From NCBI GenBank assembly GCA_016717655.1, contig JADKFC010000013.1, positions 81,703-145,702 on the forward strand: a DNA stretch of 64,000 nt, in the 5' to 3' direction. Below, piece after piece: positions 1 through 9,166 of the stretch. Under the pieces are notes generated by a model. The model did no database searches. It worked only from the letters and a program-made list of their open reading frames with translations, and had not been told where the DNA came from. Origin of the DNA: Saprospiraceae bacterium (GTDB lineage: Bacteria; Bacteroidota; Bacteroidia; Chitinophagales; Saprospiraceae). The translations under genes were made by a program, and so were the position numbers. Every line of letters starts with the position of its first letter. Position 1 is the stretch's first letter.

Positions 1-1301
1 TCTTTTATTTTATCCAAATCTGAAGTTTTTAGGTTCTTATCCAACTCCACATGGTATATTTTTTTGATCTGGTGACTGGGATGTGATAGTTTTTTAGCCA
101 GGGCTCCATCATTGGTCAATAAAATCAAGCCGGTAGTGTTTCTATCTAATCTGCCAACAGGAAAGAGTCTTTCTGTGTACCTGTCTTTTACCAGGTCAAG
201 TACGGTTTTTCTTCCTTTTTCATCCTCTGCTGTGGTAATAAAATTTTTAGGCTTATTAAGCAGGACGTAAATCAGTTTTTCCTCCTTTTTTACTACCTCT
301 CCCTTATACGTAATAATGTCATGCTCCTGGGTTTCATAGGCTGGATTGGTATTGACCTCTCCATTGACCATTATTTCGCCGGCTTTTACCATTTCAGCAG
401 CCTTTCTTCGGGAACAAATACCAGATTGAGCAATAAATTTATTCAAACGAATAATTTCATTTTTATCCACTGCTTTTTTGACATCGGCAAACCTTTCTTT
501 AGGTTCAGCAGTCTCTTCTTCTTCTCTTTCAAAATCCCTTGGTCTGTTAAAAAAATTCTCATCAAACAGTCTGGGTTTTCTGTCTGATCCTGGTCTTTCT
601 TCTCTATCTCTTGGCTTAAATTCACGCTTTGGACCAAAATCCGCCCTTTTTCTTTCTCCACCAAATGGCGACTTTCCACCTCTGCCCTCTCCACCTCTGC
701 TGCTTCTTTCAGGGCGTGAATCGTCTCTTCTTGGGCTTCTTTCTGAGCGTGAATCATCCCTCCTGAGGCTTCTTTCTGGGCGTGAATCGTCTCTTCTTGG
801 GCTTCTTTCTGAGCGTGAATCATCCCTCCTGGGAGTTCTTTCTGAGCGTGAATCGTCTCTTCTTGGGCTTCTTTCTGGGCGTGAATCATCCCTCCTGGGG
901 CTTCTTTCTGGGCGTGAATCATCCCTCCTGGGGCTTCTTTCTGGGCGTGAATCGTCCCTCCTGGGGCTTCTTTCAGGGCGTGAATCGTCCCTTCTTGGGC
1001 TTCTTTCAGGGCGATCATCGTCTCTTCTTGGGCTTCTTTCTGGGCGATCATCGTCTCTTCTCGGACTTCTCTCTGGTCGGGCATCGTCTCTTCTTGGGCT
1101 TCTTCCGGGCCGTGAGTCGTCCTTCCCTGGCTTTCTCTCCGGACGGCTTTCGTCTTTATCAGGGGCAGACCTTCGCCGTCTTTGCGTTGGCAATTCTGTT
1201 TCTTCCTCCTTATTTTTTTTGATAAAAAACTTTTCAAACGGACTCTTGACCGCTGGCTTTCTTTTCTTTCCCGCTCCGGGATTATCTTTTTTAGGGCGCA
1301 T
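1..1301 (-). CDS. rluB: rRNA pseudouridine synthase (RluB/RsuA family) with long repeat-rich N-terminal extension, 3' end outside window
   Basis: An open frame runs from ATG at 1301 off the left edge (433 codons seen). Residues from about 283 form an S4 RNA-binding domain (RLNKFIAQSG). The catalytic motif GRLDRNTTG follows, with the catalytic aspartate near residue 386. Enzymes of this family isomerise a uridine in large- or small-subunit rRNA. The first ~275 residues are a basic, disordered-looking extension; residues ~57-200 are thirteen copies of an 11-residue unit close to SPRRDDSRPER. Extended arginine-rich N-termini are familiar in Bacteroidota RluB. It starts 10 bp after dnaB and is probably cotranscribed with it. 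The repeat leaves other frames open too, so long open frames on both strands here are shadows. The choice between RluB and RsuA cannot be settled without the C-terminus. Confidence 0.88.
   Translation of the reverse strand, partial: MRPKKDNPGAGKKRKPAVKSPFEKFFIKKNKEEETELPTQRRRRSAPDKDESRPERKPGKDDSRPGRSPRRDDARPERSPRRDDDRPERSPRRDDDRPERSPRRDDSRPERSPRRDDSRPERSPRRDDSRPERSPRRDDSRPERSPRRDDSRSERTPRRDDSRSERSPRRDDSRPERSLRRDDSRSERSPRRDDSRPERSSRGGEGRGGKSPFGGERKRADFGPKREFKPRDREERPGSDRKPRLFDENFFNRPRDFEREEEETAEPKERFADVKKAVDKNEIIRLNKFIAQSGICSRRKAAEMVKAGEIMVNGEVNTNPAYETQEHDIITYKGEVVKKEEKLIYVLLNKPKNFITTAEDEKGRKTVLDLVKDRYTERLFPVGRLDRNTTGLILLTNDGALAKKLSHPSHQIKKIYHVELDKNLKTSDLDKIK
703..1131 (-). repeat. 13 tandem copies of a 33-bp unit inside rluB
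   Basis: The unit begins with cttctttc on the plus strand. The first copy starts at 703 and the last, most diverged copy at 1099, exactly twelve 33-bp steps later. Copies are contiguous with no spacers. On the minus strand each encodes an 11-residue RSPRRDDSRPE-like unit. Differences between copies are mostly single bases. Confidence 0.93.
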
Positions 1302-1311
1302 TTGCTAAAAC

Positions 1312-2868
1312 TTAAAATGGAATGTTAGTATCACCAAACCCATCCGCATCGTTTACGTCACCTGTATTCAATCTGGACGGACGGGTAATCATGGCATTAA
1401 AATTATCTGTACCAAACGGGTTGCCAAAATCACCTCCCACAAATCCGGATTCTCCCGGATCTTCAAATTTGGTGTACTCACCTATAAACCTCAGATTTAC
1501 AGTACCCAAGCCACCATTTCTGTGTTTGGCAAGGATGATTTCTGCAATGTCTTTGGGTGTATCAAAATTACCTCCTTCTTCCAGGCCGTAGTAATCAGGT
1601 CTATAGATAAAGGTAACAATATCTGCATCCTGCTCAATGGCTCCTGATTCCCTCAAATCCGAAAGTTGAGGCCTCTTTTCACCACCCCTTGTTTCTACAG
1701 CCCTTGACAACTGTGACAAGGCTATAACTGGTACATGCAATTCTTTGGCCAAACTTTTCAATGACCTGGAAATGGAAGAAATTTCCTGTTCCCTGTTTCC
1801 TCTTTTTTCATTGGGAGCCGCGGTCATCAATTGAAGGTAATCGATGATGATCATCGAAATGTCATGGTTTTGTTTCAACCTCCTACACTTGGCTCTCAAT
1901 TCAAAGATGTTGATGGCCGGTGTGTCATCGATGTACATAGGCAGTTGAGATAGCTTATCAACTGCGGCATGGAGCTTGGTCCATTCTCCATCATCCAGCT
2001 TACCATTCCTCAGTTTTGAAGAACCAATCTCTGCTTCGGCAGAAATCAAACGCTGAACCAATTGAACACTGGCCATCTCCAACGAAAACACAGCTACTCC
2101 CTGCCCGTTGGCTGCCGCATTTTTAGCCATACTCAGGGTAAATGCCGTTTTTCCCATACCCGGTCTGGCCGCTACAATGATAAAATCTGAAGGCTGCCAA
2201 CCGTTTGTCATCTTATCAAGGCTCCTGAATCCGGAAGTAACACCCGTAAGCTCACTGCCTTGTTGGCTGGTTTTTTCTATTTCTTTTTGCGCCTGTACCA
2301 CCAGTGAAGACAGCGATTCATAACCGGTGTTGAGGTTTTGGTCTGTAATATTGTACAGTCCCCTCTCCGCCTCGTCCAGGATTTCAAGTACGTCCATTGA
2401 ATCCTCAAATGAGTTTCTGATCACTTCGGTAGAAACCCTGATCAATTCTCTTTGGATGAACTTTTGAGCAATGATCCTGGCATGAAATTCAATATTGGCG
2501 GCTGAGCCTACCTTGTTTCCCAATTCAATCAGATATCCGACTCCTCCTATTTCTTCAAGTTTACCCCCTTTATTCAATGCTTCGTGAACGGTAAGCAAAT
2601 CGATGGGCTGCTGCTTGCCAAACAGGTCCATCATGGTTTCAAAAATCGTTTGATGGGCCTTTAGGTAAAATGACTCTTTTCTGAGAATCTCTACTATGGC
2701 GGGCATGCCATCTTTGTCAATGAGAATAGAACCCAACACCGCTTCCTCAAGGGGAATGGCCTGGGGTTGAATCCTGCCGGTCATAATTTTATTGAGGTCG
2801 TCATCCAGTTTTATGGGACTATAACTACCTCCGGCTATGGGTTTCAACTTGTTGGTATTCTCTGACAT
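1312..2868 (-). CDS. dnaB: Replicative DNA helicase DnaB
   Basis: A 518-residue protein of usual DnaB length. The N-terminal helical domain begins around residue 34 (QAIPLEEAVLGSIL). The RecA-like ATPase domain carries Walker A ARPGMGKT at residues 234-241 and a Walker B strand ending in IIIDYLQLM. The C-terminal part keeps the family signature GAIEQDADIV. DnaB is the hexameric helicase that unwinds the fork and recruits primase. No intein is present. It is the first gene of a minus-strand pair with rluB. The upstream intergenic region contains DnaA-box-like sequences. Confidence 0.97.
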   Translation of the reverse strand: MSENTNKLKPIAGGSYSPIKLDDDLNKIMTGRIQPQAIPLEEAVLGSILIDKDGMPAIVEILRKESFYLKAHQTIFETMMDLFGKQQPIDLLTVHEALNKGGKLEEIGGVGYLIELGNKVGSAANIEFHARIIAQKFIQRELIRVSTEVIRNSFEDSMDVLEILDEAERGLYNITDQNLNTGYESLSSLVVQAQKEIEKTSQQGSELTGVTSGFRSLDKMTNGWQPSDFIIVAARPGMGKTAFTLSMAKNAAANGQGVAVFSLEMASVQLVQRLISAEAEIGSSKLRNGKLDDGEWTKLHAAVDKLSQLPMYIDDTPAINIFELRAKCRRLKQNHDISMIIIDYLQLMTAAPNEKRGNREQEISSISRSLKSLAKELHVPVIALSQLSRAVETRGGEKRPQLSDLRESGAIEQDADIVTFIYRPDYYGLEEGGNFDTPKDIAEIILAKHRNGGLGTVNLRFIGEYTKFEDPGESGFVGGDFGNPFGTDNFNAMITRPSRLNTGDVNDADGFGDTNIPF

Positions 2869-3310
2869 TAGATCAATCGGCTAAAATGTTAGTAACGTAC
2901 TGATTTTGCACTGTTTAGATTTTTCTTCCGGGCTGGCTCATCTGACCGCAACTGCCCTAAATACGGCAATTTCAGATGTGGCACAAAGCTACGGATTTAC
3001 ATAACCAATTACCATAATATAATTAAACATTAAAAGTGGAAAACCTTGTGGAAAGTTCCCTTATACTGTGGATAACTCTTTTTTACCCGTTGCGTTCATG
3101 ACTGTTTTTTAAATCCAAAGAGCTATTTATATTAATGTTTTATCATATATGTTTTTTAACAATTTAAAGCCACTTAGCACTTTTACACAAATCTTACACA
3201 TTAAATTAAAACTTAATGTAAGTGAGGTGTTAAAATGCCGAAATCATCTTCCATTCCATCTCAAGGTCGTGGAAAGATGTTGGAAAGTAGAAAGGATATG
3301 TACATAAATG
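2869..3310. other. AT-rich intergenic region upstream of dnaB
   Basis: No convincing coding frame is seen. The region holds the presumed dnaB promoter (not identified by motif), the three DnaA-like boxes at 3035-3075, and a strongly AT-rich stretch at about 3105-3235. It ends at the terminator of the receptor gene transcribed towards it. Confidence 0.6.
3035..3075. promoter_or_regulatory. Cluster of three DnaA-box-like 9-mers
   Basis: TGTGGATAA at 3067-3075 is the exact complement of the classical DnaA box TTATCCACA. TGTGGAAAG (3047-3055) and AGTGGAAAA (3035-3043) are same-orientation near matches, 12 and 20 bp apart. An AT-rich tract follows. The cluster could let DnaA regulate dnaB or could be part of an origin; the sequence alone does not decide. 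Confidence 0.45.
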
Positions 3311-3343
3311 AAAAAGGCCCGCCGGAAAACCGACGGGCCTTTA
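3311..3343 (-). terminator. Rho-independent terminator of the Oar-like receptor gene
   Basis: A GGCCCG/CGGGCC hairpin with a four-base loop lies just past the receptor stop codon and is followed by five T on the minus strand. The single imperfect pair is a G-U wobble only in minus-strand RNA, which fixes its direction. Confidence 0.88.
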
Positions 3344-3360
3344 TTTTTGGTTAGGATTGA

Positions 3361-6300
3361 TTAGTTAAATGTATACCTCAAGCCCAATTGCATTTGCCAA
3401 ACATTGTCAAAATTCACTGCTTTTACAAATGAATCTTCCAACAAAATGGTTTTGCCATCTTTTACCTGTGTAGCCATCCTAACAGATGGTGTGCCATCAG
3501 CACCTACACTCGCAAAAGTAAGTGGGTTTACGGTGGTTGTCAAATTACCAACTCCCCATTTGTTGTTCAACAAGTTGCCAAAGTTGAAAATGTCAGCCCT
3601 GATCTGTAATGCATTTTTCTTTCCTCCTACTTTGATAAAGAAATCCTGCGCTACTGTAAGATCAAATCTTGTCAACCAAGGGAAAAACGCACCGTTTCTT
3701 TCTGCATATTGTCCCCTTCTTGAATTCAGGTAGTCGCTGTTGGCAATAAACTTCTCAAATGCTTCCTGCTGTTGAGCACCGGTAAACAATACTACCTGGT
3801 TGGCACCTGATCCTGAAGTAATGTCAGCAAATTTGATGTCAGTGCCTTTGTTAGGAACAAAAATCAAATCGTTGAATGACTGACCATCACCATTGTAATC
3901 ACCACCATAAGTGTAAGAAAGTGGAGAACCTGAGCCTGAAATCATACCCAATGAAATATTGGTTGCTCCTCCCATGTCACCACCGTAGTTGATTTTGTAG
4001 TTAAGGAAACCTACTACTCTGTGCTGGATCATTTCATCACCATTGGCTAAAACAAGATTATTTTGTCCGCTTACGCCCGGAATGTTGGCCTGAACGGTAC
4101 TACCTACCGGTTGGATGTCTCTGGCTGAACCATAAGTATAACCTACAAATCCACCTAAACCTTTGTCTGATACTTTTTCAAGTTTGGCAGTCAGGGTATA
4201 AGCATCTCCCTGGTCTGTATTTTTCAACACAAATACGTTGGTAGTGGCACTGTTGATAAATCTGGCAGTGCTGGCTGCTCCGCCTGATAAACCGGAAGCA
4301 GGGAACCTGTCACGAGTATCTGGACCAACAAAGTCTCTGTCAGCTGCTTTAAGATTGGCATCAATATACCTTAATGCTCTTAAAAACTTGTTGTATATAC
4401 CTTCAACTGTAAAGGTAAATCCACCTGCAAATTTTTTATCAAAGGCCAAACTTGATTTCCAAATGGTTGGATTTTTGAGGTTGTTGTCTGAAGCATTGAT
4501 TACATAAGCTGGTAGCTTAGTGATGTCTGTAGTTTCAGGAATAAACTTGCTAGGATCTGTGGTAAAAGGATAAGCTGTGGTATTTGTTGCGTTGATAAGT
4601 GCTGTATTCACGCCGTTGTTACCCAACTGGTTTGAAACCAAAACCTGAGGAATTCTGGAAACGAAGATACCTGTACCTCCTCTGATCTGGAAGGTCTTGT
4701 CGCCACTCAGGTCATAGTTCAAGCCCAATCTTGGTGATAACAATACGTTGGCCTCAGGGAAGTTAGAAGTGTTGATCTTAAGATCTGCACCGTTCTCATC
4801 CTTGTAAGTAAGCCCGCCAACAACTGGATTGTAAAAATCTTTAGACGTAGAATTGTCATAGCCAAAGTAATCAGCTCTCAAACCAACGGTAAGTTGTAAG
4901 TCTTTTGAAACCAAAATCTCATCCTGCAGGTAAGCTGAATAAGTTGAACTCTTCAATACCTGCAATGGATCCTGACCGTTTGGAAGCAATGAGTACCTCA
5001 AATTGTACCTTGCTACTTCAACCGGAGAAACAGGATTTGTCGGATCATTTTTAAAAGCCAATGCCGCTGTTTTAAAGTCCTCTATAGATTTGTATACATA
5101 TACTCCATTAGAGGCAGGGAAAAATACGTTGTTCGACTTAAAGAACTCAGCCGCCAATCCAAATGTAAATTGGTGCTTGTTCATGTAGTAACTTAAGTTG
5201 TTGGTAATGTTTAAGGTCGAATAATTCAATTGGTTGGCCGGTGTAAATGGGTCAAAACCAATAGAGGTATACGTATTCCCATCCTTCAAAATGTCGATGG
5301 TAGGAAACTCTTGGGTGCGGTAACGTCTGTCTTCCAATTGTTTGTTGTAACCAACAATAAAGTTGTTAGACATTTTTGCGCTAAACAAAGAGTTCAATTC
5401 CACTGCAATTGACCTGGTATTGTCTTCAACAATGTAACCAGTGTTTTCAGGAGAAATGGCCAACGCTCGGTTGGTCCTGTTACCATTTCCGGCAGTATTA
5501 CTGCTGTTGCTGTCTGAAATTCTTTGTTCTGCTTCAGAGTCATGGTGTGAATATCGTAATGACAACTTGTGCTTGTCACTTACGTTATAGTCAAACCTTG
5601 CCAGGTATTTGGTACTTTTAATATCGCTGTTATATCCATCAAAAGCACCTAGGTCAAAGTCAAAATTGGTCTTCATGAAGTCAGCCAGGTCTTGCATGTC
5701 TGCTTCTGTTACCCTAGATATGTTGCCTGTGGCATTGTTATTTCTATTAATTGACCAATCCAAAGCGGGTTTGGAACTTTCAAAATTTTCAAAGTTTACG
5801 AAATAAAACAACTTGTTTTTGATGATGGGTCCGCCCAATCTTGCACCAAAAGTTTTTTCATCAACCGTAAAAGGAGCCAAATCTGAACCATTCGCTTTTT
5901 TACCGGTCAAATCGTTGTTTTTCATGAAATAATAGGCAGAACCTGAAATTTCATTGGTTCCTGAACGGGTAACAGAGTTGATACCAGCACCGGCGAAGCC
6001 TGATTGTTTTACATCAAAAGGAGTGATGTTGTACTGCAATTCTTCCAAGGCATCAAGTGAGATAGCAGTGGTACCAGTTCTACCTCCAGCAGAAGCTGAA
6101 GAACCCAGACCAAAGCCATTGTTAAACACAGATCCGTCCACCGTAAAACTGCTGAATCGTGAATCTTGTCCCGCAAATGAGCCTCTACCGTTGGAATACA
6201 CGTTGTAACGGGTAATGTCGTTCACGGTTCTGCCCAAGGTAGGAATGGATTGAATGGATTGGTTGTTGAATGTTACCGCAGCTCCGTTCCTGTCTGAACT

Positions 6301-6684
6301 GAACAGGTCACCACGTGAGGCAACTACCAATACTTCATCTACATTAACAGATGCATCTTCCAGGGTAGCATTGACATCTGCTGCTACACCAAGGTAGGCA
6401 AATACATTGTCTACAATCCTGTCCTGGTAGCCTACATAACTTACTGTTACTTTATAAGGTCCCCCAACTCTCACCCCTGGAAGTATATAGTTTCCAGATT
6501 CGTCTGTGACGGTACCATACTGAGTTCCGGAAGGAAGGTGAACCGCTACAACGGACGCACCAATCAAGTCTTCTCCTTTGGAGTCAGCAATGTGTCCCCT
6601 CACCGATGAGGTGGTTACCTGCGCACTGAGCGACATAGGTACCATGATGGACAAAATCAAAAATAATTGTAATAATCTAGCCAT
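3361..6684 (-). CDS. TonB-dependent receptor, Oar-like, with carboxypeptidase regulatory-like domain
   Basis: A 1107-residue outer-membrane protein. Residues 1-21 form a signal peptide ending near SLSAQ. A carboxypeptidase-regulatory-like beta domain (about 25-115) is followed by a plug domain containing VDGSVFNNGFGLG and GINSVTRSGTNEISG, then a long beta-barrel ending in an aromatic strand (LGLRYTFN). This order is that of the Oar/OmpA-related TonB receptors common in Bacteroidota. No SusD partner adjoins it, so a glycan-uptake (PUL) role is not indicated; the substrate is unknown. It is monocistronic, with its own TAnnTTTG promoter and terminator. Confidence 0.92.
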   Translation of the reverse strand: MARLLQLFLILSIMVPMSLSAQVTTSSVRGHIADSKGEDLIGASVVAVHLPSGTQYGTVTDESGNYILPGVRVGGPYKVTVSYVGYQDRIVDNVFAYLGVAADVNATLEDASVNVDEVLVVASRGDLFSSDRNGAAVTFNNQSIQSIPTLGRTVNDITRYNVYSNGRGSFAGQDSRFSSFTVDGSVFNNGFGLGSSASAGGRTGTTAISLDALEELQYNITPFDVKQSGFAGAGINSVTRSGTNEISGSAYYFMKNNDLTGKKANGSDLAPFTVDEKTFGARLGGPIIKNKLFYFVNFENFESSKPALDWSINRNNNATGNISRVTEADMQDLADFMKTNFDFDLGAFDGYNSDIKSTKYLARFDYNVSDKHKLSLRYSHHDSEAEQRISDSNSSNTAGNGNRTNRALAISPENTGYIVEDNTRSIAVELNSLFSAKMSNNFIVGYNKQLEDRRYRTQEFPTIDILKDGNTYTSIGFDPFTPANQLNYSTLNITNNLSYYMNKHQFTFGLAAEFFKSNNVFFPASNGVYVYKSIEDFKTAALAFKNDPTNPVSPVEVARYNLRYSLLPNGQDPLQVLKSSTYSAYLQDEILVSKDLQLTVGLRADYFGYDNSTSKDFYNPVVGGLTYKDENGADLKINTSNFPEANVLLSPRLGLNYDLSGDKTFQIRGGTGIFVSRIPQVLVSNQLGNNGVNTALINATNTTAYPFTTDPSKFIPETTDITKLPAYVINASDNNLKNPTIWKSSLAFDKKFAGGFTFTVEGIYNKFLRALRYIDANLKAADRDFVGPDTRDRFPASGLSGGAASTARFINSATTNVFVLKNTDQGDAYTLTAKLEKVSDKGLGGFVGYTYGSARDIQPVGSTVQANIPGVSGQNNLVLANGDEMIQHRVVGFLNYKINYGGDMGGATNISLGMISGSGSPLSYTYGGDYNGDGQSFNDLIFVPNKGTDIKFADITSGSGANQVVLFTGAQQQEAFEKFIANSDYLNSRRGQYAERNGAFFPWLTRFDLTVAQDFFIKVGGKKNALQIRADIFNFGNLLNNKWGVGNLTTTVNPLTFASVGADGTPSVRMATQVKDGKTILLEDSFVKAVNFDNVWQMQLGLRYTFN

Positions 6685-6705
6685 AATTTGTACTGTTTTG
6701 AGCTA

Positions 6706-6713
6706 CAAATTTA
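6706..6713 (-). promoter_or_regulatory. TAnnTTTG promoter element of the receptor gene
   Basis: TAAATTTG on the minus strand, 21 bp before the start codon. It matches the Bacteroidota -7 consensus TAnnTTTG. I see no clear -33 TTG at normal spacing. Confidence 0.55.
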
Positions 6714-6904
6714 TAGCTATTGTCCGAGAGCTATGTTAAGCCCTTGTAAAATATATTAACATTTCATTAATATAATTTTTAGAAATATATAACAGCTGGA
6801 TAATAAGACATTTATGACGCGATGCCGACAAATGAAAATTCAGAAATGTCAAGATTCAGGCCACGTTTTCCACAAAAAACGTTCAAAAATTACCCAAATT
6901 TTGC

Positions 6905-7609
6905 TTAAATCGTGTTCTTTTCGATCAATCTGAAGCCGTTTCCGTGAATATTGGCTATTTCGATGGTCTCATCCTTGCTCAGGTACTTGCGCAACTTGGT
7001 CACAAATACGTCCATGCTCCTGGCAGTAAAATAGTTGTCTTCTCCCCAAATCTTTTTCAGTGCCTCAGATCGCTCCAACACATCGTTTTTGGCAAGGCAA
7101 AACATTTTGAGCAAATGAGCCTCTTTGGGTGATAGTTTTTCCTGGTATTCACCATCTTTATAAATAAGGGTCCTCAAAGGATAATTGAAAACATAGCCCC
7201 CAATGACAAATTCTTTTGGATCTTCTTTGGTATCTCCCACCTTGGATGACCTCTTTAAAATGGCCATTATACGATAAAGCAACTCCTCTGAATTGAATGG
7301 CTTGGTAATATAATCGTCAGCTCCGATCTTAAATCCTTCCAAAACATCCTCTTTCAGGCTCTTCGCCGTTAAAAAAATGATCGGAGTTACAGCCCCTTTA
7401 TCGCGTATCTCTTTGGCAAGGGTAAACCCATCCTTTTTGGGCATCATGACGTCAAAAATGCACAAATCGTAACTTCCTTTGTTGAATTCAATCAATCCTG
7501 CTTCTCCATCTGTGGCCAAATTGACCTCAAAATCATGCATTTCCAGGTATGATCTCAATACATCTCCAAAATTTCTGTCATCTTCTACCAGTAAAATTCT
7601 ACTTGTCAT
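6905..7609 (-). CDS. OmpR-family response regulator (RprY-like)
   Basis: A 234-residue protein from the ATG at 7609. An in-frame TTG 14 codons upstream is less likely because VEDD normally follows a short N-terminus. The receiver domain has VEDD, phospho-acceptor D53, T81 and K103. The C-terminal winged helix ends in FVTKLRKYLS and NIHGNGFRLIE. It lies 127 bp downstream of the histidine kinase gene on the same strand and is its obvious partner. The resemblance to Bacteroides RprY is from memory of the family, so no gene symbol is assigned. The AT-rich gap before it could hold an extra promoter. Confidence 0.9.
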   Translation of the reverse strand: MTSRILLVEDDRNFGDVLRSYLEMHDFEVNLATDGEAGLIEFNKGSYDLCIFDVMMPKKDGFTLAKEIRDKGAVTPIIFLTAKSLKEDVLEGFKIGADDYITKPFNSEELLYRIMAILKRSSKVGDTKEDPKEFVIGGYVFNYPLRTLIYKDGEYQEKLSPKEAHLLKMFCLAKNDVLERSEALKKIWGEDNYFTARSMDVFVTKLRKYLSKDETIEIANIHGNGFRLIEKNTI

Positions 7610-7736
7610 GCCCCTTTCGTTTGTGTTTTTACTATAAACGTTGTTTTTCAAATTTTAGTTAGTCTTAGTACTCTATTTTTATCAGATATTAATATAAAAT
7701 AAAAATATAATTTATACTTAGTTTAATTTCAATTAA

Positions 7737-9158
7737 TTATGCTTCTCTCTTGCTAGGTCTGAAGGGTAAAAACAGGGTAAAGGTACTTCCTTTTCCCGGT
7801 TCCGACTTCACACTGACCCTTCCGCCGTGGGCATCTACTATCGCTTTTACGTAGCTCAAGCCCAGTCCAAAACCTTTTACATCGTGGATATTTCCGGTAT
7901 GCACCCTATAAAATTTCTCAAAAATGTGTTTCAACGACTCCTTGGGAATACCAATACCATTGTCTGTTATGGATATTTTTACGCCATCTTTATCATCGAG
8001 CGTTTCTACTATGATGGTAGGCTGCTCCGGACAGTACTTCTCAGCGTTGTCAAGTAAGTTGGCAATAATATTGGACACGTGGTTCTGATCGGCTTCAATG
8101 ATCTCTCGTTTAGCACCCAATCTCACATCTATATTGCCCCCTCTTTCCGTAACTTTAAGTTCAGCGTGGTGGGCTGACTGGCTTACCAGCTCATTGATGT
8201 TGATCTTTGTGGGCTTGAGTGCTATTTCTTTTCTGTCGATCTGTGCCATCTGCAACACCTTTTCAACCTGCCTCAGCATTCGCCTGTTTTCTTCTTTGAT
8301 AATGCCCAAAAACTTCTTCATTTTGACCTCATTACCCATAATCATCGGACTTTGGATCGAATCTGTGGCCAAAGATATAGTGGCAATAGGTGTCTTAAAT
8401 TCGTGGGTCATGTTGTTGATAAAGTCATTCTTGATTTCCGAAGTCTTCTTCTGTTGAAAAATAACAGATAAGGTATAGAGGAAACAAAAAAGAATCAAGC
8501 CGGTAAAAAAGATGGATACTGCCAGGATCTTCCACACTTCCTTCCACAAAACACCGGTTTTTTTTGGAAAAAATAAGTAGAGATATCCGGGCTCGTCCTT
8601 ATCGTGCACATCAAAAATCGGAATCTTATACTCGGTTTCCCGCAATCCCGGACTCGATTGTACTTTCGACATCTGAGAACCGTCGCCAATCTCTGCAACA
8701 TAGTTGCCATTGAGGATGAAAAAACTCTGGGTCTCTTTTGAAAAAATACCATACTCATAGTCAATGTTAATGCCCTGATTGCTCAGCTCCGTCATCAGGT
8801 ATTCATCCAGCTTTTTGATGTCTATGTTTTCAATAAATTCATCGGGTTTAATTAAAAGCAGGTTGTTTCTCAACTCATATTCCAGCTGTTGTTTCCCCCA
8901 TCCATCACTGCCCTTGAGGATGTTCTGCAAATGCACATCACCTTTTTTTTGCTGAAGATAGGTTTGATAAAATTCCTTAGTCTCAACATCTTCAAGTAGC
9001 CTGATTTTAACAAAGTTAATAGCCTGGTATACCTGGTTGTTAAAATTGTTTTCTTTGATGTTCAACGACCATTTTATCCAGAAAAACTGAATAACACTGA
9101 CCCCCAGTAAGGCTATGCTCATGAGGATCATTATTATGATGGTCGACCGCCTGCTCAT
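7737..9158 (-). CDS. Sensor histidine kinase (RprX-like)
   Basis: A 473-residue inner-membrane kinase. Transmembrane helices lie at about residues 6-28 and 210-234, flanking a ~180-residue periplasmic sensor region. The HisKA motif MTHEFKTP contains the phospho-acceptor H252. The ATPase domain shows the N box around NLLDNAEKY (367-374), DNGIGIP (399-405) and GFGLGL (429-434). It starts 8 bp after the sprA stop codon, so it is probably cotranscribed with sprA and ruvA. It would phosphorylate the response regulator encoded downstream. The signal sensed is unknown; the sensor region matches no domain I recognise. Confidence 0.93.
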   Translation of the reverse strand: MSRRSTIIIMILMSIALLGVSVIQFFWIKWSLNIKENNFNNQVYQAINFVKIRLLEDVETKEFYQTYLQQKKGDVHLQNILKGSDGWGKQQLEYELRNNLLLIKPDEFIENIDIKKLDEYLMTELSNQGINIDYEYGIFSKETQSFFILNGNYVAEIGDGSQMSKVQSSPGLRETEYKIPIFDVHDKDEPGYLYLFFPKKTGVLWKEVWKILAVSIFFTGLILFCFLYTLSVIFQQKKTSEIKNDFINNMTHEFKTPIATISLATDSIQSPMIMGNEVKMKKFLGIIKEENRRMLRQVEKVLQMAQIDRKEIALKPTKININELVSQSAHHAELKVTERGGNIDVRLGAKREIIEADQNHVSNIIANLLDNAEKYCPEQPTIIVETLDDKDGVKISITDNGIGIPKESLKHIFEKFYRVHTGNIHDVKGFGLGLSYVKAIVDAHGGRVSVKSEPGKGSTFTLFLPFRPSKREA

Positions 9159-9166
9159 GCTTGTTT

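Noticed and set aside
703..1131. CRISPR array
   Set aside because: The 33-bp repeats are contiguous with no spacers and code for a protein.
478..1308. Long Ser/Leu-rich open frames on the plus strand (and an Ala/Glu/His-rich one on the minus strand)
   Set aside because: They are alternative readings of the 33-bp repeats; the rluB frame explains the region and continues into clear S4 and catalytic motifs.
3361..6684. Polysaccharide utilisation locus (SusC)
   Set aside because: The receptor is of Oar type and no SusD or glycoside hydrolase gene adjoins it.
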